The notes below the pieces were generated by a model. That model worked only from the letters and a program-made list of their open reading frames with translations, was not told the origin of the DNA and did not search any database. Below, in pieces: positions 41,795-51,241 of a stretch of 64,000 nucleotides of DNA (position 1 is its first letter; each line of letters opens with the position of its first letter). The translations under genes and the position numbers were made by a program. The DNA is from an uncultured Candidatus Saccharibacteria bacterium (GTDB lineage: Bacteria > Patescibacteriota > Saccharimonadia > Saccharimonadales > Saccharimonadaceae): contig CAMCBN010000001.1 in NCBI GenBank assembly GCA_945873065.1, positions 62,001 to 126,000 of the forward strand, in the 5' to 3' direction.

Positions 41795-44125
41795 CTACCC
41801 ACCTATTTCGTCCATACTGCCGATCAACACTTCACGCGGTCGAGAACCATCCTGTGGCCCGATGATACCTTGTTCTTCCATCTCTTCGATAATACGAGCG
41901 GCCCTAGCATAACCGATGCGTAATTTGCGTTGCAACAATGACGTCGAAGCTTTACGGCTCTCTACTACCACCCGTACCGCGTCTTTGAACATATCATCGC
42001 CACCTTCACCATCCATGTCCATTACTACGCCGCCCTTACCATTGAGCTGCACCGGCTGGCTAACTATCTCATCGTTATATTGTGGCGCCGACTGCATACG
42101 AAGATGATCGGTGATTTTACCGACTTCTTCGTCCATTACCCAAGCTCCCTGTATACGCTTCGGCTTGGGCATACTAGCTGTTTTCATCAACATATCGCCC
42201 TGGCCAAGTAGCTTTTCGGCGCCGATTTGATCGAGAATAGTCCGGCTATCTACCTGGCTAGCTACTGTGAAAGCTATGCGCGCTGGTACGTTTGCCTTGA
42301 TCAATCCTGTGATCACATCGACACTCGGTCGCTGTGTCGCGAGCACCAAGTGAATACCGACCGCTCGAGCTTTTTGCGCCAAGCGGACGATCAATGCCTC
42401 AACATCGCGAGCAGCCACCATCATCAGATCGGCTAACTCGTCTACTACTATCACAATGTACGGCATACGACCCTCGTCGACTTTTTGCATATGACCTTGT
42501 TCGTCAGCCACAGCGATCTGCTTACCGCGAGATTTAATTTTTTGATTGTATGTTTTGATGTCGCGCACGCGTTCATCGGCCAGCAAACTATAACGTCGCT
42601 CCATTTCATTCACCGCCCATTTCAGCGCACTAATCGTCTTTTCTGGATCAACGATAACAGGGGTCAACAAATGAGGAATATCTGCGTACGGTGCCATTTC
42701 TACTTGTTTTGGGTCGACGAGTATCAGCTTCATATCACTAGGGCTATTGCGATAAAGCAAGCTCGTCAGAAGGGTGTTGATCATCACCGACTTACCCGAG
42801 CCAGTCTGCCCTGCTACCAACAAGTGTGGCATTTTGTTTAATTCACCCACGAATGGCTTACCTGAGATATCTTTGCCTATCGCAAACGCCAAGGGTTCTT
42901 TCGCCTGCTGCCACTCGGAACTGTCTAATACGCCACGAAGACGTACGTCAGCCGCTTTGCGATTTGGCACCTCGATACCGACTGCTTTTTTGCCAGGAAT
43001 CGGTGCCTCTATACGCAAGCTCGACGCCCCTAGATTTAATGCAATATTTGTCTCTAGCGCAGTGATACGATTTAGCTTGACGCCAGCTGGTGGTTTGAGG
43101 GTATATTGGGTGACTTTCGGGCCAATATTCGCCCCCTCCATCTCGACATTAATATTAAACTCATGTAACGTATCTTGAATAATATGAGCATTTTGCTCAA
43201 TATCACCAGCATCGGCTGGGCTCTGTCGACGCTCCAACAAATCCAAGCTGGGTGGCTGCCAATTTGGATCGCTAACGGCCAACATAGCGGTTTTGTCCTC
43301 AGCAGTTTTATCGACTGGAGTACTATCACGAAAGCTAGCTTGTGGTTTCTTGTCGGTCTTTTCGGCAAAAGATTTACCAGTGTCGTTGAGTGTCGGCACA
43401 CCAGCGTTAAGCTTGAAATCGCTCATGGCTTTTGGTGTCTCTTCAGATTTTTTGCTTTGAGTAGACACCTTATCATCTTTGGTAGAATTATCTGCTGCTC
43501 GGCGCAACACTGCAATATTATCGGCGTCATCACTGGCAGCTTCGCTACGAAAGGCTTGCTGCAGGCTGCGCCATACCGTTGCCGGCGATACGCGCAATAT
43601 AAATAATGTCGTGATACCTATCAATAATACATATACAAATATCCCAACGGGACGATCGACCAGTTGCAACATTAGTCGATTTAGTATATCTCCCACTAGG
43701 CCACCTGTCGACGCGCCATCAGCCCGACGAAGCAGACCACATAGCCCCGACACCCAAAATATCATCACGATCGCCGTAATTTTCAAAACAGTTGGCAAAC
43801 GATTGTCTTCTGCTCGAAATATCTCTACCGCTACATAGATAGCGATCAGTGGTACTACATACACCGCGTAGCCGATTAACTGCAACATCGCATTATCGAG
43901 CCACTTCAAAACCGGACCGCCCGAACCAAACCACGAGACGACCAGCAACACCGAAAAAGCCAATAGCAATACGGCCATCACTTGCGACCAAAACCCAACC
44001 GGCAGTGTGTGTTGTGGTGCAGGTTGCTTGGCCTTAGTGCGGCTACCAGCCCGCGAACGCGCTGACGACTTACGTGAAACTTGACGATTAGTACGAGTAC
44101 GGGTAGTTTTCTTTTTATTTGCCAT
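41795..44125 (-). CDS. ftsK: DNA translocase FtsK/SpoIIIE
   Basis: The 776-residue protein pumps chromosome ends across the division septum and activates Xer at dif. It has a basic N-terminus, four membrane helices (about residues 45-175), a linker, and the motor: VAGQTGSGKSVMINTLL (Walker A), MPYIVIVVDELADLMM (Walker B), VLATQRPSVDVITG, and a C-terminal gamma winged helix (RKLRIGYARAARIIEEMEEQGIIG) that reads KOPS-like signals. Length is typical of SpoIIIE-type proteins with short linkers. A TACAAT hexamer ends 10 bases before the ATG. The single Xer recombinase is at 10371-11312. Confidence 0.97.
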   Translation of the reverse strand: MANKKKTTRTRTNRQVSRKSSARSRAGSRTKAKQPAPQHTLPVGFWSQVMAVLLLAFSVLLVVSWFGSGGPVLKWLDNAMLQLIGYAVYVVPLIAIYVAVEIFRAEDNRLPTVLKITAIVMIFWVSGLCGLLRRADGASTGGLVGDILNRLMLQLVDRPVGIFVYVLLIGITTLFILRVSPATVWRSLQQAFRSEAASDDADNIAVLRRAADNSTKDDKVSTQSKKSEETPKAMSDFKLNAGVPTLNDTGKSFAEKTDKKPQASFRDSTPVDKTAEDKTAMLAVSDPNWQPPSLDLLERRQSPADAGDIEQNAHIIQDTLHEFNINVEMEGANIGPKVTQYTLKPPAGVKLNRITALETNIALNLGASSLRIEAPIPGKKAVGIEVPNRKAADVRLRGVLDSSEWQQAKEPLAFAIGKDISGKPFVGELNKMPHLLVAGQTGSGKSVMINTLLTSLLYRNSPSDMKLILVDPKQVEMAPYADIPHLLTPVIVDPEKTISALKWAVNEMERRYSLLADERVRDIKTYNQKIKSRGKQIAVADEQGHMQKVDEGRMPYIVIVVDELADLMMVAARDVEALIVRLAQKARAVGIHLVLATQRPSVDVITGLIKANVPARIAFTVASQVDSRTILDQIGAEKLLGQGDMLMKTASMPKPKRIQGAWVMDEEVGKITDHLRMQSAPQYNDEIVSQPVQLNGKGGVVMDMDGEGGDDMFKDAVRVVVESRKASTSLLQRKLRIGYARAARIIEEMEEQGIIGPQDGSRPREVLIGSMDEIGG

Positions 44126-44193
44126 AACTGTTTTTATTGTAACCTGTCTATGATTTAATTGCCACTAGACTACTCCAACCTAATTACGATCTT

Positions 44194-44631
44194 CTAAACT
44201 CGAAAGTCATAATCGTCATATGGGCCAGGGTCATCCATGGCTATTCTTTCTTCTTCATCATAGTCGGGTGAAGTTATACTCAACTCACCGCCGCCAGCTC
44301 GGTGTGCCACAAGGCGTACGTGACACCTACCATCGGGAGTAGTACCCCGCGCCAAGCTGACAACATCGTTCGGGTCCGAGTAGGGGATTTCATTAGACCA
44401 CCATGATATAACTAACTCACCTAGTTGTCTTATAGCATTAGCTTTATTTCTATCTAGCTCGGGTGCAGGCTCATAGCCTGGATATAATACAGAGTGTGCA
44501 GGATGGTTCTCGCCATTAATAGAATCTCCCACAGTCATTAACGCATATCCAGTCTCTGAGGGGTCCAGCTGAGCTATTAGCTCTTTTATACTACCATCTG
44601 GTCCAAACTCATACCTATCGATTTTTGGCAT
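44194..44631 (-). CDS. Hypothetical acidic protein paired with a nuclease-like gene
   Basis: I favour the ATG of MPKIDRYEFGPDGSIK at 44631; an earlier ATG at 44682 would lie inside the upstream gene. The protein of about 145 residues is acidic, has no membrane span, and ends in a strongly acidic tail (DEEERIAMDDPGPYDDYDF). No family is recognised. It overlaps the upstream PD-(D/E)XK-like gene by about 17 bases, so the two are translationally coupled. A regulatory or inhibitory partner for that protein is possible but unproven. Confidence 0.65.
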   Translation of the reverse strand: MPKIDRYEFGPDGSIKELIAQLDPSETGYALMTVGDSINGENHPAHSVLYPGYEPAPELDRNKANAIRQLGELVISWWSNEIPYSDPNDVVSLARGTTPDGRCHVRLVAHRAGGGELSITSPDYDEEERIAMDDPGPYDDYDFRV

Positions 44632-45622
44632 ATGCTTTTTGTCCAAGACTTTGGTTACGCTTATATTCTTCGACAAGGTCATCGACTTCTTTTTTAGTCA
44701 AAATACCCGCCTTAATCATATTGTTTAGTACTTTCGGCGCACACTCAATGACCATATCTGGTCTAGTAGCGAGAGCTAATTTACCACCAAAATCCCCCCC
44801 CGTGAAGCCAGGACAAAATATGATCTTTTCATCACGGTTACCCGTCCTACGCTCCCACATCATGCGTTCATCCTCAGCAGCATCCACGGCTTTTTGTGAA
44901 TTCTTGACATCTACCGGAATATCGTTTATGTAATAATCGACACCATTCAAGTCGTCTTCGACCGTGCCTTCTTCAAAATCAACGCCAAATCGTATCATCA
45001 CGCTCTCAAAGGCTAGTTCATTACGTACCCCCACTAACGTGCTAACGATGTTTTGGCGAGTTTTTTTATAACTCTCTGATCCAACCTTCAACTGGCTTCT
45101 CCGTGGATGAAAATCCATTAGGGCGTCGGTCATATCACCTAGAAATATGTGCTCACCTTGGCGATTGATGAGGTCTCGGAGACTATGATTAAACACGACC
45201 AGCTTTTCTGTATCTGCTATACGATCTTCTTTGCGGCGGTTGATATATCTTTGGTCCTGTCTCTTGGCATCCACTTCAGCCCAATCAAAGAAAGAACTTG
45301 CCAATTGCATCATCTCCGCTTCTCGATATCTGCCTTTTACTTCAAGCTTGTCCGCCATCGACTTAGCTTCATCTCGTAGCATCTGTGTACGTCGGCGATC
45401 TATTTCCCTAGTCATACCCTCTTGAGCTAATCCCAGGTAGGGTTCATACCCTGGCGATTGCATGAGTATCTTCTCTATTCGCCTGAAAACTTTACCGATT
45501 TCTGAATTCGGCTGTCTTTTGGATGCCGACGACTGCTCTAATCGCCTTACCGACGGTGTAGAGCTGTTATCATAACCTGGCACTTGTCTTTGTGTTTGTT
45601 TTCGCACCCTGCTGCCTGCCAT
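44615..45622 (-). CDS. Hypothetical protein with a PD-(D/E)XK nuclease-like motif
   Basis: The 335-residue protein has a basic, disordered N-terminus (residues 1-45) and a helical, highly charged middle (45-190). Residues 195-245 read as a restriction-endonuclease-like core: a helix with Glu (RNELAFESVMIRFG), then NGVDYYIN with Asp229 and IPVDVKNSQ with Asp238 and Lys240, giving the E...D...DxK pattern. A C-terminal segment follows with GFTGGDFGG. No methyltransferase or helicase is adjacent. The small acidic gene downstream overlaps it. Function is unknown; a DNase or a decayed nuclease fold both fit. Confidence 0.65.
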   Translation of the reverse strand: MAGSRVRKQTQRQVPGYDNSSTPSVRRLEQSSASKRQPNSEIGKVFRRIEKILMQSPGYEPYLGLAQEGMTREIDRRRTQMLRDEAKSMADKLEVKGRYREAEMMQLASSFFDWAEVDAKRQDQRYINRRKEDRIADTEKLVVFNHSLRDLINRQGEHIFLGDMTDALMDFHPRRSQLKVGSESYKKTRQNIVSTLVGVRNELAFESVMIRFGVDFEEGTVEDDLNGVDYYINDIPVDVKNSQKAVDAAEDERMMWERRTGNRDEKIIFCPGFTGGDFGGKLALATRPDMVIECAPKVLNNMIKAGILTKKEVDDLVEEYKRNQSLGQKAYAKNR

Positions 45623-45739
45623 AATGTGGTCATAGTATCACAAATCTATTCACTCGTCAACCAGCCAGCATATCAACGCGAGGCCAAACTGTTTGCTCAA
45701 TCATTGATTTTGTAGCCTAAACTACTAGTGTCTATCTGT

Positions 45740-48061
45740 TCAGTAGTTCCATTGCCGTGACCGATCTTTTGGCATAGCGACCTCTGTGTCGGGAACTTGC
45801 TTGCGAGGGAATTTCTTGCGCGGCAGCTGCGGAATAGCCGATGGATGTCGTGGGCGAACAACCTTGTCCGTCAGTTTGTCTGGTGAGTGGCGACCACCCT
45901 CACTAGACTGGCTAGACAACGCTGACGATCGTTTAGCGGCGATGGCAGCATTGGTAGCAGCCGCCCCACCTTTGACTCGTAACACTCGACGCGATGATGA
46001 TTTCGGCTGAACATTAGCTTCGGCTGCACGAGCTTTGCTGGCTGGTGCAGCTGGTGCTTCACGGCTAACCTTCGCGACGCGAGCAGACTGCCTCTGCGGG
46101 CCACCAACCTCATTTACCACCGGGATGACGATCGGCGTACGATGAGTCTGATCATACAAAATATGATTAATTTCATCTTTGATCTCTTTCTTTAGTGCAT
46201 CCAGGTCATACGAACCAACGAAACTATGCGCTACCTTTTGCTTGAGGTGAGCACGGATCATCCCCATCAATTCTTCACTATCACGTAGATAAATGAAACC
46301 ACGACTAATGATATCTGGACTAGTAAGGAGTCGGCCAGTGCCACGCTGTACAGTCAACACTACGACGAACATGCCTTCCATACTCATGTGAATACGATCC
46401 TTTAGCACCACTTCGCTAACGACCGCTCCAGCGTCATCATACATTGTGCCACCTGAATGCGGAATACGCCCAATTTTTTTGGCGCCATCAGAGGTAAATT
46501 CAACGATATCGCCTGGATCACACACGAAGATATTCTGCCGCGGAATACCGCATTCTTTCTCGGCGAGGCGTGCATTATGGACTAACATGTGGAATTCACC
46601 GTGATTCGGCAAATAATACTTCGGTTTCACCGCATTTATCACTCGCACATGATCGTCGTAATAACCGTGCCCCGATAAGTGTAGTGGCCCGATACCTGTC
46701 AGGTGAGTCTTGCCATTCTGCACTACATCGCCACCTTCGCGCATCAAGCCATCGACAGTACGCACAACGTATTTTTCGTTGCCAGGGATCGGATTCGAGC
46801 TCAGCACTACCACATCGCTGCCCTTGATCTTGATATATTTGTGAGCCCCTGTAGCCATCCTATTCAACACCGCGGTGAATTCACCCTGGCTTCCAGTACA
46901 GACAATGGTGACTTTATTGTCGGGCAATTTCACCAAATCCTCCATTTTGACTACTGTGTCCTTCGGAATTTTGATCGCCCCAGTGCGTAACGCCACCTCT
47001 AAATTTTGCATCATACTAAATCCAGCGAGAGCCACTTTACGCCCATGTCGATGAGCCTCTTCCAAAATGAGCTGGATACGATGCAACTGGCTAGAGAAAC
47101 TACTAATGATAATTCGACTCTGAGACCATTTATCCATCACTTCGCCCATACTGTGCTGGATATCATGCTCACCATGCGTGTGCGTACCAGCGCTCTCGCA
47201 GTTGGTCGACTCGTTCATGAACAGCAGAAAACCCTCATTCTCGGCTATTTCACTGATACGATCGAAGTCGAATTTCTTGCCATCGACCGGATTTTTTTCT
47301 ATACGCCAGTCGCCACTACTCAGAATATTACCGACTGGTGTACGGATCACCACCGCCGCTGCATCTGGTATCGAGTGGTTGACACGCACCAACTCTACAC
47401 TAAACGAATCACATAATTGTACAATGTCGTGATTCTCTGGATTCAACTCGTAGTAATCTGGCTCGTATGTGTCATCGGTCTCAGCTAGTGTACGCTGCAA
47501 CATGCCGATGGTAAATTTTGTACTATACACCGGCGCTGGCAACTTCGGAATAATATGCCGGAAAGCCCCGATGTGGTCGAGGTGACCATGAGTAAATATA
47601 TGCGCCCGAATCTTGTGTTTGTTTTCTTCTAACCACTGAGTGTCAGGTATGATGTAGTTTATGCCTGGATAGTCGTTACCCGGGAAAAGAAACCCCATGT
47701 CGATGACAATGATATCGTTGTCGTACTCGATAGCAGTCATGTTCTTGCCGATACCCATCTCGCCCACTCCGCCGATCGGGATGACTTTCAGTGTAGGGCG
47801 CGGTGCTCGTGGTTTTTTGGGCTGCATGCTGAGTGTAAATTGCTTACCACCATAACCGTTGTAAACAGACTTGTTCACCGGCACATTGATGACATGCTGG
47901 CTGGCTTGCATGTTGACACTTTCGCTAATGCGCCGTTGAGCCCGAAAAACCTCACCCTTACGTGTAGTTGTCGCACTTAACACTGTATTGTTGGCCTTTT
48001 GTCGCACTGGGCGTTTACTTTCATCGTCTTCTTTAGGGTTAGCCAGTCGTCGTTGACCCAT
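45740..48061 (-). CDS. rnj: Ribonuclease J with long basic N- and C-terminal extensions
   Basis: RNase J is a metallo-beta-lactamase/beta-CASP nuclease with 5'-exo and endo activity that drives mRNA turnover and rRNA maturation. The 773-residue protein (about 555 is usual) has motif II HGHLDHIGAFRH, motif III NHSIPDAAAV, motif IV SGDWRIEKNP, the beta-CASP segment VALAGFSMMQNLEVAL and motif C region LHLSGHGYYDDHV and LPNHGEF. Some motifs deviate, for example ESTNCESAG where SDSTN is common. The first 80 residues and the last 110 are basic and Ala/Ser/Pro-rich, probably RNA- or partner-binding. AAAGGAG supports the ATG. Confidence 0.95.
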   Translation of the reverse strand: MGQRRLANPKEDDESKRPVRQKANNTVLSATTTRKGEVFRAQRRISESVNMQASQHVINVPVNKSVYNGYGGKQFTLSMQPKKPRAPRPTLKVIPIGGVGEMGIGKNMTAIEYDNDIIVIDMGFLFPGNDYPGINYIIPDTQWLEENKHKIRAHIFTHGHLDHIGAFRHIIPKLPAPVYSTKFTIGMLQRTLAETDDTYEPDYYELNPENHDIVQLCDSFSVELVRVNHSIPDAAAVVIRTPVGNILSSGDWRIEKNPVDGKKFDFDRISEIAENEGFLLFMNESTNCESAGTHTHGEHDIQHSMGEVMDKWSQSRIIISSFSSQLHRIQLILEEAHRHGRKVALAGFSMMQNLEVALRTGAIKIPKDTVVKMEDLVKLPDNKVTIVCTGSQGEFTAVLNRMATGAHKYIKIKGSDVVVLSSNPIPGNEKYVVRTVDGLMREGGDVVQNGKTHLTGIGPLHLSGHGYYDDHVRVINAVKPKYYLPNHGEFHMLVHNARLAEKECGIPRQNIFVCDPGDIVEFTSDGAKKIGRIPHSGGTMYDDAGAVVSEVVLKDRIHMSMEGMFVVVLTVQRGTGRLLTSPDIISRGFIYLRDSEELMGMIRAHLKQKVAHSFVGSYDLDALKKEIKDEINHILYDQTHRTPIVIPVVNEVGGPQRQSARVAKVSREAPAAPASKARAAEANVQPKSSSRRVLRVKGGAAATNAAIAAKRSSALSSQSSEGGRHSPDKLTDKVVRPRHPSAIPQLPRKKFPRKQVPDTEVAMPKDRSRQWNY

Positions 48062-48141
48062 AGTATTCTCCTTTTACGCTCAAAACTGCTAAACTTATAT
48101 ATCAAATGAGAGACAGGCTTTGCGCCTCTAACAGTTCTTTT

Positions 48142-48170
48142 AGTATAGCAAATTTATCACTAGAAGTCAA
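48142..48170 (-). promoter_or_regulatory. Promoter of rnj
   Basis: TTGACT and TATACT with a 17-base spacer on the minus strand; transcription would start near 48135 and give a leader of about 73 nt. The -35 overlaps the upstream terminator hairpin. Confidence 0.7.
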
Positions 48171-48198
48171 AATCACCTCTACATGAGAGGCGATTTTG
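48168..48198 (-). terminator. Terminator between the secreted orphan gene and rnj
   Basis: CAAAATC-CCTCT and AGAGG-GATTTTG stems with one mismatch and a 5-base loop. Confidence 0.8.
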
Positions 48199-48221
48199 CA
48201 CTACGATAACTCTCCCTTGAG

Positions 48222-49040
48222 CTACTGCGTAATAGGTGTAGACCATTCGCGGACGACTTCGGTGGCTTTTTGGCCTGCCGCATCGACTGAAAGATTCTCC
48301 CAGGTAGGCTGGTCGGCCTTATAATCGTACGGGCCTGCCGCCGAAACTTCAAAGCCAACCTTGCTGTGTGCTGGATCTTCCAAATTTGGGTCATTGTATA
48401 ACGTCACGTTAGTTTCTCCGCCAGGCGTGAGGTGAGTCAAACTCTCGACACGCGTCGTGCTATCGACGAGTAAACTATTTATCTCATCGACAGTAAAACC
48501 ACGACCACCCTCAACTACCGCATGAGCCTCTGGTGATGCTGAAACGAGACGAACTGTATCTGAGCTCATCATCGCCCCACCAGGATTTTCTGTAGTTCGC
48601 ATGACATATACCGCGACACTACCATCAGATTGGAGAGTCGGCTTTTCTACAAAGACAGCATCACCACCGACACCCACCGTGTTCATCGATAGTATCAGCG
48701 TATCATCATTATTGTAGACCTGCTCTGCTGTCTGATTTTCACTGGGGTTGGTCACTTCTCCTATCCTTGACGCAACACCGCTACGCACAGCCTGATCGGC
48801 TGCCACTACCCGCTCGGATGTCATCGTCACGAAAGTCGAAGGAGCTTCCTGTCCTTGCTCATAACCTTCACTCGTCTCTACTGCAACAGTCGTAGGTACT
48901 GGAGCTGCCTCTGCTACGCCACTTGTAAGCGCCGCCGCGAGTGCCGCCCCTGCAGCAGCTCGCTTCCAGTAGTGACCTGATTGATCAGCTGTCGTATCGT
49001 ACCCTTCTCCTCGCGACGCTACATGTCTTCCTCGTACCAT
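48222..49040 (-). CDS. Hypothetical secreted or surface protein
   Basis: I start at the ATG of MVRGRHVASRGEGYD, preceded by AAAGGGTACGAGG; earlier ATGs lack ribosome binding sites. The protein of about 272 residues has a long positively charged N-region and a hydrophobic segment (AAAGAALAAALTSGVAEAAP) that looks like a signal peptide with AEA cleavage. The mature part is acidic and Val/Thr/Ser-rich, beta-strand-like, with no recognised family and no anchor. It lies downstream of the YhgE/Pip gene, with a small hairpin (CGCAC/GTGCG) and a GTACATGTAC palindrome in between. Confidence 0.65.
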   Translation of the reverse strand: MVRGRHVASRGEGYDTTADQSGHYWKRAAAGAALAAALTSGVAEAAPVPTTVAVETSEGYEQGQEAPSTFVTMTSERVVAADQAVRSGVASRIGEVTNPSENQTAEQVYNNDDTLILSMNTVGVGGDAVFVEKPTLQSDGSVAVYVMRTTENPGGAMMSSDTVRLVSASPEAHAVVEGGRGFTVDEINSLLVDSTTRVESLTHLTPGGETNVTLYNDPNLEDPAHSKVGFEVSAAGPYDYKADQPTWENLSVDAAGQKATEVVREWSTPITQ

Positions 49041-49132
49041 ATCCTCGTACCCTTTCTTGTTCATTACATAATAATATGTACATGTACAATACCTACTGTA
49101 CGCACTTCGTGCGCATTCGTCAAATATAGCGC

Positions 49133-51241
49133 TCAATCACCATCTACCGACTGGTGAGCAAATCTACGCGTTCCACGCCAAGCGAAGAAGCCGAGCAACG
49201 CCGCGTTTGCTATCACGAGAAAGACAGTCAAAACCATCATATGTTGATCAAAAATCGTCCGATCGATACCGCCCGAAATCGCCTCGCGCAGCGCGATGAT
49301 CGAGTGAGTCATAGGCAGCCAGGGGTTGATCGCCTGGAAAAATTGCGGTGCTGTCTGTATCGGGAATATCCCTTCACTAGCCGCTAGCTGTAACACCATC
49401 AGTATCATTACTAGTAGACGGCCAGGATTGTCAAATACCATTACTAGCAGAGTGATGATTGATATAAAGGTAAACGACGCTAGGCAGCTAGCCCCGATAA
49501 ACTGCCATGGATGGTCTGGCTGCAGACCGACCACAGATACCATCACGACCATCAGAATCATCGCTTGAATTAACGCAGCCAATCCGAGCACCGACATCTT
49601 GGCGAGCCACCAGCGCCATGGGTTCTCCTGTCGGGAGAATGTCTTGCGTACTGGGTACATCGTAGTCAATGCCAAGCCACCGACAAACAGTGCAAGAGAT
49701 ATCATGTATGGTGCCATCGCGTAACCATAGTTTGGCACATTGCCATTTGTCGCCTCATGGGCCTGTACTGGCGTAACTATTTGTTGCTGTTGCGGTGCGC
49801 CTGCTGGTATGAGCGCTACCTGGGCCGCACCACTCTGCAAGGCGCCCCCTAGCGTCGCCGAACCATCCGCTAGTACCTTTGTACCGTTCAACAATGCATG
49901 AGAATTTGCGTCAAGTGTCATCGCACCGTGAGTCAATTGACGACTACCCTGTTGTGCGACCACTAGCCCTGTACTCAGCTGTTGTACACCTGTTGCCAAA
50001 CGCTCACTACCTGACCGCACTGTATTATAACCCTGCAATGCCATAACCGTGGGTGGTACGACGCGATCCATACCAGCTCGGATAGTCCCTACGCCACCTT
50101 TGAGGTTTTGTTGTTGTGTCGTGAGTATATTTGTTAACGCTTGAAGTGATCCGAGAAGTTTTTGCGATTCGGTCGCAATAGTCTTTGTCTGCGCCAGGGC
50201 CTGCGCTATCGCTTGTAGTTGCGGCAAAGTCATCGTTGTCGCACCATTGTTGGCTACTGCTTGAGTCATAGCTGTCTGAACGGCCGCCCCCGCTGCAATC
50301 ATAGCTGGCTGCGATACCTGTAGCGACACCGCTAAAGATTGAGCGCTATTCGCTACCGCCTGCTGCTGACTAGACATCACTGGCGATGGTTGAGCAACAC
50401 TAGCGTCTAGCGCTCGAAGTCCTTGCTGAACACTCTGCAAACCCTGTACCAACTGATTGATCTGACCGCTCGTTGGCACACCGCTACTCAGTTGCTGCGT
50501 CCCTTGTTGCAATCTAGCTGTGCCAGCTCGTAGCTGAGTCAGTCCATTCGTCAGCGTTGTTTGATTATTCGCGAGCTGATGAACCCCTGTTGTATACTGG
50601 CGCAAACCTTGTTGTAGCTGTGCTGTACCAGCATGTAACTGCGCTGCTCCACGACTGGCCCGATCCATCCCCTGACCTATGTTCGTCACACCCGTCATCA
50701 CTTCCTTGACATAAGCCTGCGAAATCTCTTGCGCGATCGTTGTCTTGATATTTTGTGCCGCCTGGCGACCAATGATCGAACCCACGTAATTTTTGGCTGG
50801 AGTCAGTGTGTATGTCATCGTAGCCCGCTGTGGCTGCTTTTGTGTCAGCGATGCAGCCCGTGCCGAAAAATCAGCCGGCACAGATACCACCGCATAATAA
50901 TGGCCACGCTTCACTCCATCACGCGCTTGATTTATATCCACAAATTCCCAGCCGATTTTTTTATTGGTAGCGAGCGAGTCTGCTACACTTTTGCCAACAT
51001 TTAGAGACTTGTCTCCCAACCGCGCACCACGATCTTCATTCACAAACGCGATCGGCAAATGCTCTGTATTTCCATACGGGTCCCACACCGCGCTTAAAAA
51101 TATCGCTGCATATAGCACTGGTATAAACAAAATTGCTATCACAGCCACCAAGAGCATTTTGCTATGGACCAGATGTCGCCATTCCGCCTGCACCATGATA
51201 CTTCGCCGCCGGCGTATTGTTTGTTTCAATTTTTCAACCAT
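49133..51241 (-). CDS. YhgE/Pip family ABC-2 type membrane protein
   Basis: The 702-residue protein has the YhgE/Pip N-terminal domain (span LLVAVIAILFIPVLYAAIFL then WDPYGNTEHLPIAFVNEDRG), a long extracytoplasmic stalk (about residues 190-470) made of repeated short helices with GLxQLxxGTxxLQQG-like spacing, and a C-terminal ABC-2 membrane domain with five or six spans. Relatives include phage infection protein Pip and EsaA-like components of type VIIb secretion, all acting at the envelope. No EssC, WXG100 or LXG genes are in this window. It overlaps the Rrf2 gene by 8 bases, so the regulator and exporter form one unit. Confidence 0.88.
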   Translation of the reverse strand: MVEKLKQTIRRRRSIMVQAEWRHLVHSKMLLVAVIAILFIPVLYAAIFLSAVWDPYGNTEHLPIAFVNEDRGARLGDKSLNVGKSVADSLATNKKIGWEFVDINQARDGVKRGHYYAVVSVPADFSARAASLTQKQPQRATMTYTLTPAKNYVGSIIGRQAAQNIKTTIAQEISQAYVKEVMTGVTNIGQGMDRASRGAAQLHAGTAQLQQGLRQYTTGVHQLANNQTTLTNGLTQLRAGTARLQQGTQQLSSGVPTSGQINQLVQGLQSVQQGLRALDASVAQPSPVMSSQQQAVANSAQSLAVSLQVSQPAMIAAGAAVQTAMTQAVANNGATTMTLPQLQAIAQALAQTKTIATESQKLLGSLQALTNILTTQQQNLKGGVGTIRAGMDRVVPPTVMALQGYNTVRSGSERLATGVQQLSTGLVVAQQGSRQLTHGAMTLDANSHALLNGTKVLADGSATLGGALQSGAAQVALIPAGAPQQQQIVTPVQAHEATNGNVPNYGYAMAPYMISLALFVGGLALTTMYPVRKTFSRQENPWRWWLAKMSVLGLAALIQAMILMVVMVSVVGLQPDHPWQFIGASCLASFTFISIITLLVMVFDNPGRLLVMILMVLQLAASEGIFPIQTAPQFFQAINPWLPMTHSIIALREAISGGIDRTIFDQHMMVLTVFLVIANAALLGFFAWRGTRRFAHQSVDGD

